A stretch of 58,598 nucleotides of DNA, from the NCBI GenBank assembly GCA_022562615.1, contig JADFOW010000004.1:1-58598 (forward strand), in the 5' to 3' direction. Below are positions 58,538 through 58,598 of this stretch, piece by piece. Source of the DNA: Nitrososphaerota archaeon. Its GTDB lineage: Archaea > Thermoproteota > Nitrososphaeria > Nitrososphaerales > Nitrosopumilaceae. The position numbers and the translations under genes were made by a program. Positions within the stretch are counted from its first letter, which is position 1. Every line of letters starts with the position of its first letter. The notes below the pieces were generated by a model, which did not search any database, had not been told where the DNA came from, and was given only the letters and a program-made list of their open reading frames with translations.

Positions 58538-58598
58538 TCTAGTTGACTATGCTTTTTTCTAAGTTATGCTAATTGATATATCCTATGTACGGGTATTG

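Overview
The window is about 58.6 kb of AT-rich archaeal chromosome. It looks like a Nitrosopumilus/Nitrosarchaeum-type ammonia oxidiser (Nitrososphaerota, formerly Thaumarchaeota). The basis is the protein set: topoisomerase VI, RadA, an archaeal histone, Nop5/fibrillarin, Rpb4/RpoF, aIF2-beta, ribosomal proteins L21e, S30e, S17e and S11, and a TFE-beta (RPC39 homologue) with an Fe-S cysteine motif, together with many short zinc-ribbon and winged-helix proteins of the kind common in this phylum. No rRNA, CRISPR array, insertion sequence or prophage was seen. Three tRNAs are present (Ser-GCT, Cys-GCA, Thr-CGT). Genus assignment is an inference; no ammonia-oxidation genes lie in the window.

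Layout. 1-5.7 kb: a truncated secreted protein, a polytopic membrane protein with paired His motifs, a Trm112-like zinc-ribbon methyltransferase, and a hypothetical/SirB1-like pair. 5.8-10.6 kb: tRNA-Ser, a phosphoesterase, an isocitrate dehydrogenase-type enzyme, and the conserved archaeal operon L21e-RpoF-DUF655-RsmA-HemK-like on the minus strand. 10.5-17.1 kb: small hypotheticals, RadA, S30e, a radical SAM protein and PyrD-PyrK. 17.2-22.2 kb: RNA processing and modification (Nop5, fibrillarin, RNase HII, Trm1, FtsJ/RlmE) plus TFE-beta. 22.3-30.4 kb: an OLD-like ATPase, a large secreted protein, purine/MTA salvage (Apt, MTA phosphorylase), regulators, and a membrane-anchored Hsp20-like protein. 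30.4-35.7 kb: Top6A-Top6B-KH-RIO1 and DUF424-aIF2-beta. 35.9-42.6 kb: DUF373, cis-prenyltransferase, NUDIX, PyrF, PurA and hypotheticals. 42.7-47.6 kb: regulators, then a tRNA-modification cluster (Sua5/YrdC, THUMP/Tan1-like, and a ubiquitin-like-Cgi121 fusion), S17e, TatD and histone. 47.6-52 kb: tRNA-Cys, cupredoxin, an orphan AIPR-family protein, small accessory genes and tRNA-Thr. 52-58.6 kb: phosphohexomutase-ThiL, S11, RtcB-PDCD5-hypothetical operon, and a sparse end with an inverted repeat and small ORFs.

How it works together. Most of the window is information processing (translation, tRNA/rRNA modification, topology, recombination) with nucleotide metabolism interleaved (PyrD/K/F, PurA, Apt, MTA phosphorylase). 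Gene starts fall into two styles. First or single genes usually have a TATA-like box about 27 nt upstream of the start codon, implying leaderless mRNAs, including TTG starts. Downstream operon genes overlap by 1-35 nt or carry a Shine-Dalgarno sequence.

The most unusual observation is the 257-residue protein at 45301-46074. Its N-terminal third looks like a MoaD/ThiS/SAMP-type beta-grasp protein ending in Gly-Gly, fused to the KEOPS subunit Cgi121, and it faces a Sua5/YrdC gene of the same t6A pathway. Other points are a cis-prenyltransferase gene with no ATG/GTG/TTG start before its conserved N-terminus, lineage-specific charged tails on RadA, S11, S17e and TFE-beta, and two stand-alone possible defence proteins (AIPR and OLD-like).
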